This document shows, in pieces, positions 54,720-61,536 of a DNA stretch of 61,555 nucleotides. The stretch is from an uncultured Clostridium sp. (GTDB taxonomy: Bacteria > Bacillota > Clostridia > TANB77 > CAG-508), in the NCBI GenBank assembly GCA_948469315.1, contig CAOKLQ010000011.1, positions 1-61,555 of the forward strand, given 5' to 3'. The position numbers were made by a program, and so were the translations under genes. The notes under the pieces were generated by a model. The model worked only from the letters and a program-made list of their open reading frames with translations. It was not told the origin of the DNA and searched no databases. Position 1 is the stretch's first letter. Each line of letters begins with the position of its first letter.

Positions 54720-55089
54720 CTACTTACTTTCTACTTTTTCAATTTTGCTTTCTTCTTCCAATTTCTTGGCTATGATGTATCCAAAAAAGAATAGTTGTTC
54801 ATTTTCTTCAATTTCCATTTGGCAACCTAATTCCCAATATTTCTCAAACAATGTCTGTTGTCCGCTCTGTAAAACTGTTTTCTAATAAGTCTGCAACTTC
54901 AATGTGTTGTCTTCTCAACTTATCGTACTTTTCACTTGGCTTATACAAAAATTCTTCAAAATAATCAAAAAGTGCTTTCAACATTGCCATATTATCGAAT
55001 TTAATTGTTTTTAATGTATCTGTATCGAATATTGAATCAAAGTGCTTTAATAATTCTGTTTCTCTTTCTTTGTCTGTTTGTTTTTCCAT
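54720..55089 (-). CDS. Small DUF6809-like protein with one CGG frameshift site
   Basis: A 122-residue helical protein. As triplets it ends FTERTTDIV. Skipping one base at GAG CGG A (54862-54864) gives FTEGQQTLFEKYWELGCQMEIEENEQLFFFGYIIAKKL and runs to 54722. That tail resembles the LFEKYxE...E-x-x-x-F-x-x-G(F/Y)-x-x-(G/A)-x-x-(M/L) ending of a family of small proteins common in clostridial elements (DUF6809, named from memory). AAAGGTGG upstream of the ATG at 55089 fixes the start. Function unknown. Confidence 0.72.
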
Positions 55090-55298
55090 ATATTTACACA
55101 CCACCTTTCTGTAAAAAGTCTTACAATGCTGATGGCTGTAGTATATATGCTATTTTAAGAGATTGCAACTCGATTTTTAAAAGTTCTTAAAAAATTTTTT
55201 TATGTTATAAGTTTTAAGATATGTCAAGGGTTTTAATGGTGCTACTGATATTTTCATATATACCATTTTTAATTTTAGTATTAGATATTTTCACAACA

Positions 55299-55835
55299 CT
55301 AAACTGCTTGACTGTTTAAATATTCTTTTCTTAATTTCCTTATTTTCTGTATATCTACTTTTTCATTTTTACTATGTCTTGGAATTATTGTATATTTTAA
55401 ATCTTGAAAATCATATTTTGATAAATTAGTGCAAGGAATAGGGGCTACATTTGTATCAATGAATGACGCTGTTCTGTTTCCAAATTTATCATAGGCTTTT
55501 ACAATATATGTTTCAGTACTTTGCTTTCTTATCAGGTTTTGTTTTAAGACATTTTCACTATCAAACTGGTGTAAGTGTATTACTTGGCATTTAACTTGTA
55601 TATTTTTTGCAATCTTTTTGGCAAGATATACATTACCTATAAATGCTAATTTTTTAGTATCTTTAATTATAAAATATACTAACTTTAATAAATCTGCATA
55701 GGCTACAACATAGTTGAATTGACTTGCTGTTAGTTCATCTAATATTGTAATAATTTTACTATCTGCTAACTTTGAATATGATATTACTTCTTGCAAACTA
55801 ATCTCTTGTAGTTCTATAAACTCTAATTCTCTCAT
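55299..55835 (-). CDS. Unrecognised element protein
   Basis: A 178-residue soluble protein, mixed alpha/beta, with FNYVVAYADLLKLVYFIIKD and a basic tail (RHSKNEKVDIQKIRKLRKEYL). No family is recognised. AAGGAGCGG precedes the ATG. It is in a run of four minus-strand genes with the replication protein and may take part in replication or copy control. Confidence 0.65.
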   Translation of the reverse strand: MRELEFIELQEISLQEVISYSKLADSKIITILDELTASQFNYVVAYADLLKLVYFIIKDTKKLAFIGNVYLAKKIAKNIQVKCQVIHLHQFDSENVLKQNLIRKQSTETYIVKAYDKFGNRTASFIDTNVAPIPCTNLSKYDFQDLKYTIIPRHSKNEKVDIQKIRKLRKEYLNSQAV

Positions 55836-55847
55836 TGTTACCGCTCC

Positions 55848-56090
55848 TTATATTTCTTGTATCTGTGCATTTACAATAATCTGGTCTAAAACATTGTTAC
55901 AAACTTCTATAAGTTGGTCTATTATTGCCATTCTTTGTTCATCTAAATTTGATAATGATAATGTTTCTATGATTTGAGAAATTGCAACTTGCATTGTTGA
56001 AAGTTCGTCTTGAATATATGCCGTATCAACTGCGTCAACTTGTACTCTCAATAACTCTTCTGTTAATATTCTTCTATTACTATTTACCAT
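55848..56090 (-). CDS. Unrecognised small helical protein
   Basis: 80 residues, mostly one long amphipathic helical pair (LTEELLRVQVDAVDTAYIQDELSTMQVAISQIIETL). No known motif. It lies 12 bases upstream of the 178-residue gene and belongs to the same operon. Confidence 0.6.
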   Translation of the reverse strand: MVNSNRRILTEELLRVQVDAVDTAYIQDELSTMQVAISQIIETLSLSNLDEQRMAIIDQLIEVCNNVLDQIIVNAQIQEI

Positions 56091-56111
56091 TGCTATTACC
56101 CCCCTTATTAC

Positions 56112-56318
56112 TTAATTTAATTTAAAAATTATATATGCTTTATCTAATAGTATTTTTGATTTTGATAATAGGGCTGAAATATATGTGTAATCGTCTATTG
56201 GTAAATCTGCTGAATTATCAATCAATTTTGATAACTTTTTTAAGATTTTATTACTTGCATAGATGTCTTGTTCGATAGATGTATTTTCTAATGACTGCCT
56301 TATTTCTAAAAGGTGCAT
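56112..56318 (-). CDS. Unrecognised small helical protein
   Basis: 68 residues from the ATG at 56318, which has GGGGG nine bases upstream; a TTG at 56327 is also possible. All-helical, with EIRQSLENTSIEQDIYASNKILKKLSKLI. No family recognised. Part of the same operon as the next two genes. Confidence 0.6.
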   Translation of the reverse strand: MHLLEIRQSLENTSIEQDIYASNKILKKLSKLIDNSADLPIDDYTYISALLSKSKILLDKAYIIFKLN

Positions 56319-56439
56319 ATATTCCAACCCCCATAAATAAAATGAAAGATATTTAAAATAGAAAAACTGATTTCTTTTGTATTGTATTATTTTCTATAAT
56401 ACTATTTCATTAATAGTTTACCTAACTTTGTTCAAAAAC

Positions 56440-58017
56440 TTAAAAAACATTATGGTTTCTTCTTGTTTGACTGCCAAATTGTTTTGGTGTTTCTGTTTGT
56501 ATCTCTAAAATATCAATGTCAAAATGCTTTTCTGTTTCTGTTGGTTCTGGTGTTGTTACTGCTACTGGTGTTGGTATCTCTAAATTGTCAATGTCAAAAT
56601 ACTTTCTTTTTGCCGTATCTTCTGCTAATGTGTATAAACTTTCTAAACTGTCAAATTCACTATTGTTGTCAATTGTAATTGGATTTATTCCTAAAGTTTC
56701 CAACTTTTCAATATAATCTTTTATTGTTTTTTCACACCACTTTTTATGCTCTTTGATTTTGCCATAAGTTGTGATTTCCTTGTTTTTCTTGGCTGTTATC
56801 TCTGTTATTCCATACTTACCAACTGCAATAATAAATTCAGTTAATTCAGTTTTTCTTAATTTACTATAATTTGATTTCTGTATTTTTTCCTTTTCTTGTT
56901 TTAAGTGCTTTCTTCTTTTTACATCTAACCTTAAATATTCAATTCCTAATTCGTGTAAATCGTCTATATATTGACTAATAGTTGTACCACACCATTTTGG
57001 AATGTTGTCTGTTTCTTTATTTTCTTTAGGTTTTATTGCATTGCTTATACCATATTCATTTACAATTGTTATAAAATCCTTTAACTGTGTTTTATCATTT
57101 TCACTAATGCTTTCTGCTTTCTTTATCATTTGCTTTGCTTTTTTTAATTTATAATAAGTACCTGTGTACAGGAAAGGCTGTAGAAAATCAAAATAAAATG
57201 TTTGCATACTTTCTTGATTCCAATATCCATAAATGCTTTTGTTTATCTTATGCTCTGCCATAAAATCTAAATATGTATTGTTATCTTTCTGTTTCTGTAA
57301 ATCTTTAGACTGCTGACTGATTAGTTTCTTGGTATTTTGTACCTCAATTCTAAATATATTTTTGTACTTTTCATAATCTGCTGGATTTGTTTCTTGATAT
57401 TCTGCTAAACTTATGTTATTTTTTCTTTTGTATTTCTCATATTCTTTGATGTATTTGTCTTTTTCACATTGGTACTTGTCATAAATATTGATACTTTTTT
57501 GTCCATATAAAGATGTTATATAAATTGATGTTTCATAATTATTTATTCTTTTGATGTGTTGGTATTCTGCCTTATGCTTATAAAGTAAATGCAAATATTC
57601 ATACATAACCTTATAATCCAATTCTAAATCCACACAAAAATCAATACGATGTAATTCTAGTTGTGAGAATTTCACATTAAATAAAAGTTTTACAATATAA
57701 TCTATATGGCTGATGTAAGTATCTCTATCACTTAATAATATATCTGTTTTTCCTAATACCTTATGCACATTTGCTGTTATCATAATACAATCAAATTGAG
57801 GTAGGTATCTAAAATACATATTATTATAACTAAATCCAATTCCATTAACTGCAAATTCTTTTTCTGTATTCTCTGTTATATCTCCATATTTTACATAGAT
57901 TTTACCATTTGTACCTTTTTTATATTTTAATTTATAATATTTGATGCCCAAACCTAATAATTTTTGCATATCTAAATATTTCACACCATTCAAAATAAAA
58001 TTTATACTATCTATCAT
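56440..58017 (-). CDS. Phage/plasmid replication protein, II/X-like
   Basis: A 525-residue protein. Its first 270 residues follow the pattern of replication initiators of filamentous phages and rolling-circle plasmids (II/X family): YFRYLPQFDCIMITANVHKVLG, LELHRIDFCVDLELDYKVMYEYLHLLYKHKA, INIYDKYQCEKDK and FRIEVQNTKKLI. The C-terminal half has two related HTH-like repeats (IPKWCGTTISQYIDDLHELGIEYLRLD and HKKWCEKTIKDYIEKLETLGINPITID) joined by charged linkers. It suggests the excised circle can replicate. The start at 58017 follows AGGGGG. Confidence 0.7.
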   Translation of the reverse strand: MIDSINFILNGVKYLDMQKLLGLGIKYYKLKYKKGTNGKIYVKYGDITENTEKEFAVNGIGFSYNNMYFRYLPQFDCIMITANVHKVLGKTDILLSDRDTYISHIDYIVKLLFNVKFSQLELHRIDFCVDLELDYKVMYEYLHLLYKHKAEYQHIKRINNYETSIYITSLYGQKSINIYDKYQCEKDKYIKEYEKYKRKNNISLAEYQETNPADYEKYKNIFRIEVQNTKKLISQQSKDLQKQKDNNTYLDFMAEHKINKSIYGYWNQESMQTFYFDFLQPFLYTGTYYKLKKAKQMIKKAESISENDKTQLKDFITIVNEYGISNAIKPKENKETDNIPKWCGTTISQYIDDLHELGIEYLRLDVKRRKHLKQEKEKIQKSNYSKLRKTELTEFIIAVGKYGITEITAKKNKEITTYGKIKEHKKWCEKTIKDYIEKLETLGINPITIDNNSEFDSLESLYTLAEDTAKRKYFDIDNLEIPTPVAVTTPEPTETEKHFDIDILEIQTETPKQFGSQTRRNHNVF

Positions 58018-58220
58018 AATCATTTCCCCCTAATTTGAAAAAAATTTTAAAAACACCAAAACCATTGAAATATAAATAAATATTTTATATAATGATATTG
58101 TTATTATTATATAAATATATATAATATTTATCTGTTTTTTAATTTTCAATAAAAAAAGACACATACTTTGTATGGTCTAATTTTAAATATTGGTTCATTT
58201 TACTGTGTTTTATTGATGTT

Positions 58221-58252
58221 GTATCTTCAAAGAGGTATCATCTGCTGCTAAA
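58221..58252. other. Right attachment site of the cotJC element
   Basis: The element-side half is GTATCTTCAAAGAGGTATCA, the probable crossover is TCT (58241-58243), and the gene-side half is GCTGCTAAATC. Its element half mirrors the left one (TACCACTTTGAA against TACCTCTTTGAA, one mismatch in 12). Confidence 0.8.
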
Positions 58253-58464
58253 TCTTCTTGTAAATTAGCAATAGGATCTCCTTTGCATGCAATATATGAT
58301 GCTGTAAATGGTACACCTGCTGCTGATTGTGGATATACATCTACTCCATGGTCTGTATAATATGGTGCAAGTCCTGCCTTTTCTATTTCTTCAATTGATG
58401 CTCCTTTTGTTAATTGGTGTACTATTGTTCCTACCATTTCTAAGTGTGCTAATTCTTCTGTACC
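58241..58464 (-). pseudogene. cotJC: Spore-coat protein CotJC, middle part (interrupted at both ends)
   Basis: Reads GTEELAHLEMVGTIVHQLTKGASIEEIEKAGLAPYYTDHGVDVYPQSAAGVPFTASYIACKGDPIANLQEDLAA. It contains the first helix ligands of the manganese-catalase site (EELAHLE) and the conserved VYPQ-x-A-GVPF. The C-terminal third is at 49876-50077. Upstream of GTEEL the family sequence (LLTDIGTEEL) is replaced by an in-frame stop (TGA CAT CAT CAT GGT), so the N-terminal third lies elsewhere, presumably past the right edge. The fragment is not decayed internally. Confidence 0.85.
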
Positions 58465-58526
58465 ATGATGATGTCAATTACAAAAAATCTAGTACTATTG
58501 GCTGTAAAATACTATAAATTTAAATA

Positions 58527-58564
58527 AGTTCACTTGGTGCATTAAACTAGTACACTAAGTGAAC
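58527..58564. repeat. GTTCAC/GTGAAC palindromes, first cluster
   Basis: GTTCACTTGGTGCA and GTACACTAAGTGAAC lie head to head. Related copies appear at 59419-59435, 59540-59556 and 59635-59651. They share GTWCAC-N3-GTGAAC. Operator or replication-origin function is possible. Confidence 0.6.
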
Positions 58565-58669
58565 GGATTAAGTTTATTTTCGTTTTAAATTATTATAACT
58601 TATAATTTACTGTTGTTTTTTATTATTGCCCATATGTGCAATTTCTGCACATATGATATTTTTTATTCT

Positions 58670-59146
58670 TTATTCTTTTAACAAAATATTTCTCATTTCA
58701 ACAATATTATAAAATGGAATATGTATGCCTTCTTCTGCAAGTCTCACAACTCTTAATGCAGTAGTTATAATTTCATTTTTTACTACTGTAGGTATTTCTA
58801 CATCTATATTTGAATTTGTATATTTCTCTAATATATATTCTTCTGTTGTTGGAAATATATTTTGTATTAAAAATACAGCTTTTTTACCTAATACATTACC
58901 AAAAACAAAATTATATACTGGTTTATTTCCAATTTTTAATTTTTTATTATCATATATCTTTTTATATTTATCATATTTAGTCGATATTGGAACAAACCAT
59001 ATTATTTCTTTGTTTTTTCTATCTCTAAAGCAAAAGTAGCAAGGTCTTTTATTTCCGCATTCTTTGTTTTCCATCAATTTATAATCTTTAAATATATCAA
59101 AAAACTCATCTTTTATAAAATAAAATTTTCCATCTTCTATTATCAT
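58670..59146 (-). CDS. toxN: ToxN/AbiQ-type endoribonuclease toxin (type III toxin-antitoxin)
   Basis: A 158-residue protein with the ToxN/AbiQ layout: KFYFIKDEFFDIFKD at the start, RPCYFCFRDRKNKEIIWFVPISTKYDKYKKIY, VFGNVLGKKAVFLIQNIFPTTEEYI with the K-x-x-x-x-L-I-Q-N core, and a C-terminal helix. These RNases are held inactive by binding a repeated RNA. Just upstream on the same strand are two tandem 47-48-base repeats and a weak terminator, the antitoxin RNA. GGAGTT precedes the ATG. Known members cause phage abortive infection and stabilise plasmids. Confidence 0.88.
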   Translation of the reverse strand: MIIEDGKFYFIKDEFFDIFKDYKLMENKECGNKRPCYFCFRDRKNKEIIWFVPISTKYDKYKKIYDNKKLKIGNKPVYNFVFGNVLGKKAVFLIQNIFPTTEEYILEKYTNSNIDVEIPTVVKNEIITTALRVVRLAEEGIHIPFYNIVEMRNILLKE

Positions 59147-59174
59147 TATTATTTAACTCCTTTTATGAAAATAT

Positions 59175-59201
59175 GGGATCTAAATTAATTTTATAGACCC
59201 C
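59175..59201 (-). terminator. Attenuating terminator between ToxI-type RNA and toxN
   Basis: GGGGTCTA pairs with TAGATCCC (one G-T pair) in a loop of AT bases, followed by a short T-run. It lies 29 bases before the toxN start. In type III systems such a leaky terminator keeps antitoxin RNA in excess. Confidence 0.7.
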
Positions 59202-59227
59202 ACATTTTACTATAATTAACATTTTTC

Positions 59228-59355
59228 CACCTGCACATTTATATCTCGCAAGCAGGGTTGCGGTTCACATTTTTTCACCTATCCATTTATTCGACGCAAA
59301 TAGGGTTGCGACTCACATTTTTAATTATAGTAGATATTAAATATCCACTACTATT
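59228..59355 (-). ncRNA. toxI: ToxI-type antitoxin RNA with tandem repeats
   Basis: Two tandem repeats, 59276-59322 (47 bases) and 59228-59275 (48 bases), plus the start of a third. Each has the order AAAAATGTGA, GCAACCC, TTGCG and AGGTG. In each the stem CGCAA...TTGCG can form, as required for the pseudoknot that binds ToxN. The transcript start is set about seven bases past the -10 box at 59362. Confidence 0.82.
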
Positions 59356-59361
59356 ATATTC

Positions 59362-59390
59362 ATTATAAGTTATTTTATTTGCAAAATCAA
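59362..59390 (-). promoter_or_regulatory. Promoter of the toxIN-like operon
   Basis: On the minus strand: TTGATT (59390-59385), a 17-base spacer and TATAAT (59367-59362). A perfect-arm dyad, TAGTAGATATT/AATATCCACTA (59329-59351, one mismatch), lies at the transcript start. Confidence 0.75.
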
Positions 59391-59418
59391 TACTTTTTAA
59401 CAAATTTTCACAAATACT

Positions 59419-59651
59419 AAGTACACAAAGTGAGCTTGTTCCATTTTGGAACAAGCTTAAAATTTTTGTAATTTGTATTATTATAACTAGTTATCGAGGA
59501 TTCCTCGGTAACTGTTTTACAAAATTTCAGAAAATTTTTTAGTACACTTGGTGAACTTTTGCCTAAAATGAGTGAACTTTTTTAATTTTTTAGTTCACTA
59601 TTTCCAATTTCAACGAAGAATAGCGGGTTTGAACCAGTTCACCCAGTGAAT
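59419..59651. repeat. Palindrome-rich region, second cluster of GTTCAC/GTGAAC sites
   Basis: GTACACAAAGTGAGC, GTACACTTGGTGAAC and GTTCACCCAGTGAAT share the motif of 58527-58564. Two other perfect palindromes are present: GCTTGTTCC-ATTTT-GGAACAAGC (59434-59456) and GTTA-CGAGG-ATT-CCTCG-TAAC (59489-59511). Such density is typical of an origin or partition site. Confidence 0.6.
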
Positions 59652-59756
59652 TTCTACATCATATCTGCTTAAAATTTTTGTTCTTTTATTAACTCTTGAA
59701 GGCTTGTCCTTCAATGTGTATAAGCGATGTGTGAACACTCTCTTTCCTGCCCTCAT
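59610..59756 (-). CDS. Possible 48-residue open frame
   Basis: From the ATG at 59756 the frame reads MRAGKRVFTHRLYTLKDKPS and ends DVEIHWVNWFKPAILR. It stays open about 11 codons further upstream. The sequence is unusually regular for AT-rich non-coding DNA, with Trp, Arg and His codons, but no good ribosome site is seen. It overlaps the palindrome at 59635-59651. Low confidence. Confidence 0.3.
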   Translation of the reverse strand: MRAGKRVFTHRLYTLKDKPSRVNKRTKILSRYDVEIHWVNWFKPAILR

Positions 59757-59842
59757 TTCTAATGAGGTATTTTGCTCTTGAAATGTACTTATGTCTACTT
59801 AATTAAATATACTTATCCTTAAATCCTCTTAACTGAAAAGAC

Positions 59843-59920
59843 AATGTGCTTATAAAATTAAGTCAAGGTTGTGCGATAGCACATTCATTTTAACCTTGAC
59901 TTGATTTTATAAAGCACATT
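59843..59920. repeat. Long hairpin with 28-29-base arms
   Basis: 59843-59870 and 59892-59920 are inverse complements with one mismatch and one extra base. The 21-base loop itself contains GTGC-GATA-GCAC. No T-run follows. It could be a structured RNA, an origin or a recombination site. Confidence 0.7.
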
Positions 59921-60074
59921 AGAATTGTTATAACGGATTAAATCACTCTTTATAGATTCAAATTTTTGTAAAATTATAATAATTTTCTATTTCTAATATT
60001 ATTATAAATTCTAAGTTTTTTAAATAATTTACAAAAAACGAGGTTTCCCTCGCTTTTTGTTTTTTAATTATTAC

Positions 60075-60992
60075 TTAAAAAAAGATTTTTTCCATTTTCT
60101 TTAGTTCTTCTTCAATTTGTCTTTGATTCAAACCTCTAAGTTTTATCCAATAATTTTGATTAACACAATTGGCTACTCTTAAAATTTCACCAACAGATAA
60201 TGAAAGAGAAAATACACCTTCTATACAATTATCTTTATAAGGACAATACTTACATACTAAAGCATAATAAGGTTTCTTACTAGAATCCTTTATTTGTAGC
60301 CAATGTCCGTTTCCTAAACTATATCCACTCATAGGTATTCCTGTTCCCTTTTTTATCATACTGGTTCTAAATTCCGAAGCAACCTTAGGAAAAGGAATAC
60401 ACAATTTGTTTAATCCAAAGTAGTTATTATTCCAAAAATCATTCTGAATTTTTCCCTGATAGTCTGTTCTAGGAGACAAATCAAGCAATTTTAAATTCAA
60501 TCCTTCTTTAGAACAAAATTGTATTAATTCAAGTATTTCATTGGAATTGTGTTTTGTAACTACACAGTTTAGTCTTATTGAAATGTTTTTTGACTGCAAA
60601 TATTGTATTTTCCTTAGTAACTCATCTGTTAACCTTTTAGGAGAAAAAACATTTTTTAATCCATCTACACTAAATATTACTTCTGTTTGCGAGCTTAAAT
60701 GGTCTACATATTTTTCTATATCACAACCATTGGTATTTATTCGTACTTTCACATCAGAATCTTGTAGAAGAAAATCTAATAATTCTCCTAAATATGGAAC
60801 TGTGGTAGGTTCTCCACCTGTAATTCTAAAATTCCTATAACCAACTTCTAAAAAAGCTGTTATAACTTCTCTTAACCGGTTATAATCCCACATACCTTGC
60901 ACATTTGGAATACTTTCTCCTGTACTTTGGCAATATGGACATTTCAAGTTACATTCAGTAGTAACTGCAATAGCAACATATTTAGAATTCAT
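60075..60992 (-). CDS. Radical SAM protein (MoaA-like) with C-terminal Cys cluster
   Basis: A 305-residue enzyme. TECNLKCPYCQ near residue 12 is the C-x3-C-x2-C site for the [4Fe-4S] cluster and SAM. RITGGEPTTVPYL is the GGE motif. KVRINTNG and RLNCVVTKHNSNEI are barrel strands. CKYCPYKDNC (C-x2-C-x5-C) near the end suggests a second cluster, as in MoaA-type or peptide-modifying enzymes. No precursor peptide gene or moa gene is adjacent. Codon 39 is an in-frame CGG (60876-60878) read as Arg. Function unknown. Confidence 0.85.
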   Translation of the reverse strand: MNSKYVAIAVTTECNLKCPYCQSTGESIPNVQGMWDYNRLREVITAFLEVGYRNFRITGGEPTTVPYLGELLDFLLQDSDVKVRINTNGCDIEKYVDHLSSQTEVIFSVDGLKNVFSPKRLTDELLRKIQYLQSKNISIRLNCVVTKHNSNEILELIQFCSKEGLNLKLLDLSPRTDYQGKIQNDFWNNNYFGLNKLCIPFPKVASEFRTSMIKKGTGIPMSGYSLGNGHWLQIKDSSKKPYYALVCKYCPYKDNCIEGVFSLSLSVGEILRVANCVNQNYWIKLRGLNQRQIEEELKKMEKIFF

Positions 60993-61043
60993 ATAATCAT
61001 ATCCTTTCTATTTTTATTTTTTGCTAACTTTAAACTAATATTA

Positions 61044-61072
61044 ATATTAACATAAAATTATCGTATTTGCAA
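61044..61072 (-). promoter_or_regulatory. Promoter of the radical SAM gene
   Basis: On the minus strand: TTGCAA (61072-61067), a 17-base spacer and TAATAT (61049-61044). AAAGGA precedes the start codon at 60992. Confidence 0.55.
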
Positions 61073-61213
61073 GAATTTATTTTCTACTTTTATCTTATTT
61101 AAATAAATCTTATTTCTATTACTAACTAATTTAGAAAAGAGGGAAATAAAAGGGAATTGATTTTATAAATTGCCCACCATATAATGTTAGCATAGAAAAA
61201 ATATAAATTTGCT

Positions 61214-61357
61214 CAAGACAAGTTTGTCTTGGGTATTTTTCTATATTGTAGGAATTTTCGAGCGATAGCGAAGAAAAGCTCTGTACAATATAGTTATTCA
61301 GAATTTTAAATTTTCTTATAAGCTTTGCTTATTTAGAAAATTTTAATTCTGTTTTTT
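61214..61357 (+). repeat. Three consecutive hairpins before the last gene
   Basis: CAAGACAA/TTGTCTTG (61214-61231, followed by TATTTTT), CTATATTGTA/TACAATATAG (61241-61293) and a 25-base imperfect stem CAGAATTTTAAATTTTC.../...GAAAATTTTAATTCTG (61299-61351) followed by TTTTTT. The first and last can act as plus-strand terminators. Confidence 0.6.
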
Positions 61358-61392
61358 ATGCTTTTCTCATAAATTTTAAAGAGGCGATTTAT

Positions 61393-61536
61393 ATGTTATT
61401 AGAAGAATATACTATTGAAAATACTAAAGTAAAATTTTATGATGATTACATTGTAGAAAATGTAACTACTCAAAAAGAATATATAGATAATGTTATTATA
61501 AATTTAATAAGAAAAATAAATCCTTCTTTGTTGTAA
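61393..61536 (+). CDS. Small conserved-type mobile-element protein
   Basis: 47 residues: MLLEEYTIENTKVKFYDDYI and a tail NVIINLIRKINPSLL, with AGAGGCG before the ATG. The form (Y-x-I/L-x-N-T-K-V-x-F) resembles short proteins often encoded just before serine recombinase genes in clostridial elements. If so, a recombinase should follow beyond the right edge. Family assignment is tentative. Confidence 0.5.
   Translation: MLLEEYTIENTKVKFYDDYIVENVTTQKEYIDNVIINLIRKINPSLL

Larger units (their letters stand above)
50075..58243. mobile_element. 8.2-kb serine-recombinase element inserted in cotJC (skin-like)
   Basis: Bounded by the two cotJC pieces and by the arms of one palindrome (see both att sites). 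It carries, left to right, a large serine recombinase, a 36-residue peptide, an XRE regulator, a small resolvase, a SHOCT membrane protein, a mini-XRE protein, a small protein with a CGG site, three unrecognised small proteins and a replication initiator of the phage/plasmid II/X type. There are no capsid, portal or conjugation genes. Excision should restore cotJC, so the element could be removed in the mother cell during sporulation, as the sigK skin element is. Confidence 0.85.

Noticed and set aside
5269..55089. Explaining the 13 breaks as sequencing errors
   Set aside because: The extra C always lies directly before an in-frame GGN codon, never before TGG or AGG or in other phases, and contexts differ. 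Errors blind to translation would not keep phase. Raw reads should still be checked.
50102..58017. Complete prophage
   Set aside because: Recombinase, regulators and a replication protein are present, but no terminase, portal, capsid, tail or lysis genes are seen.
59228..59322. CRISPR array
   Set aside because: Only two direct repeats without unique spacers, upstream of a ToxN-like gene; they fit a type III antitoxin RNA.
60075..61536. RiPP gene cluster around the radical SAM enzyme
   Set aside because: No precursor peptide, leader-binding domain or exporter is visible next to it; the 47-residue protein at 61393 is on the other strand and looks like an element protein.
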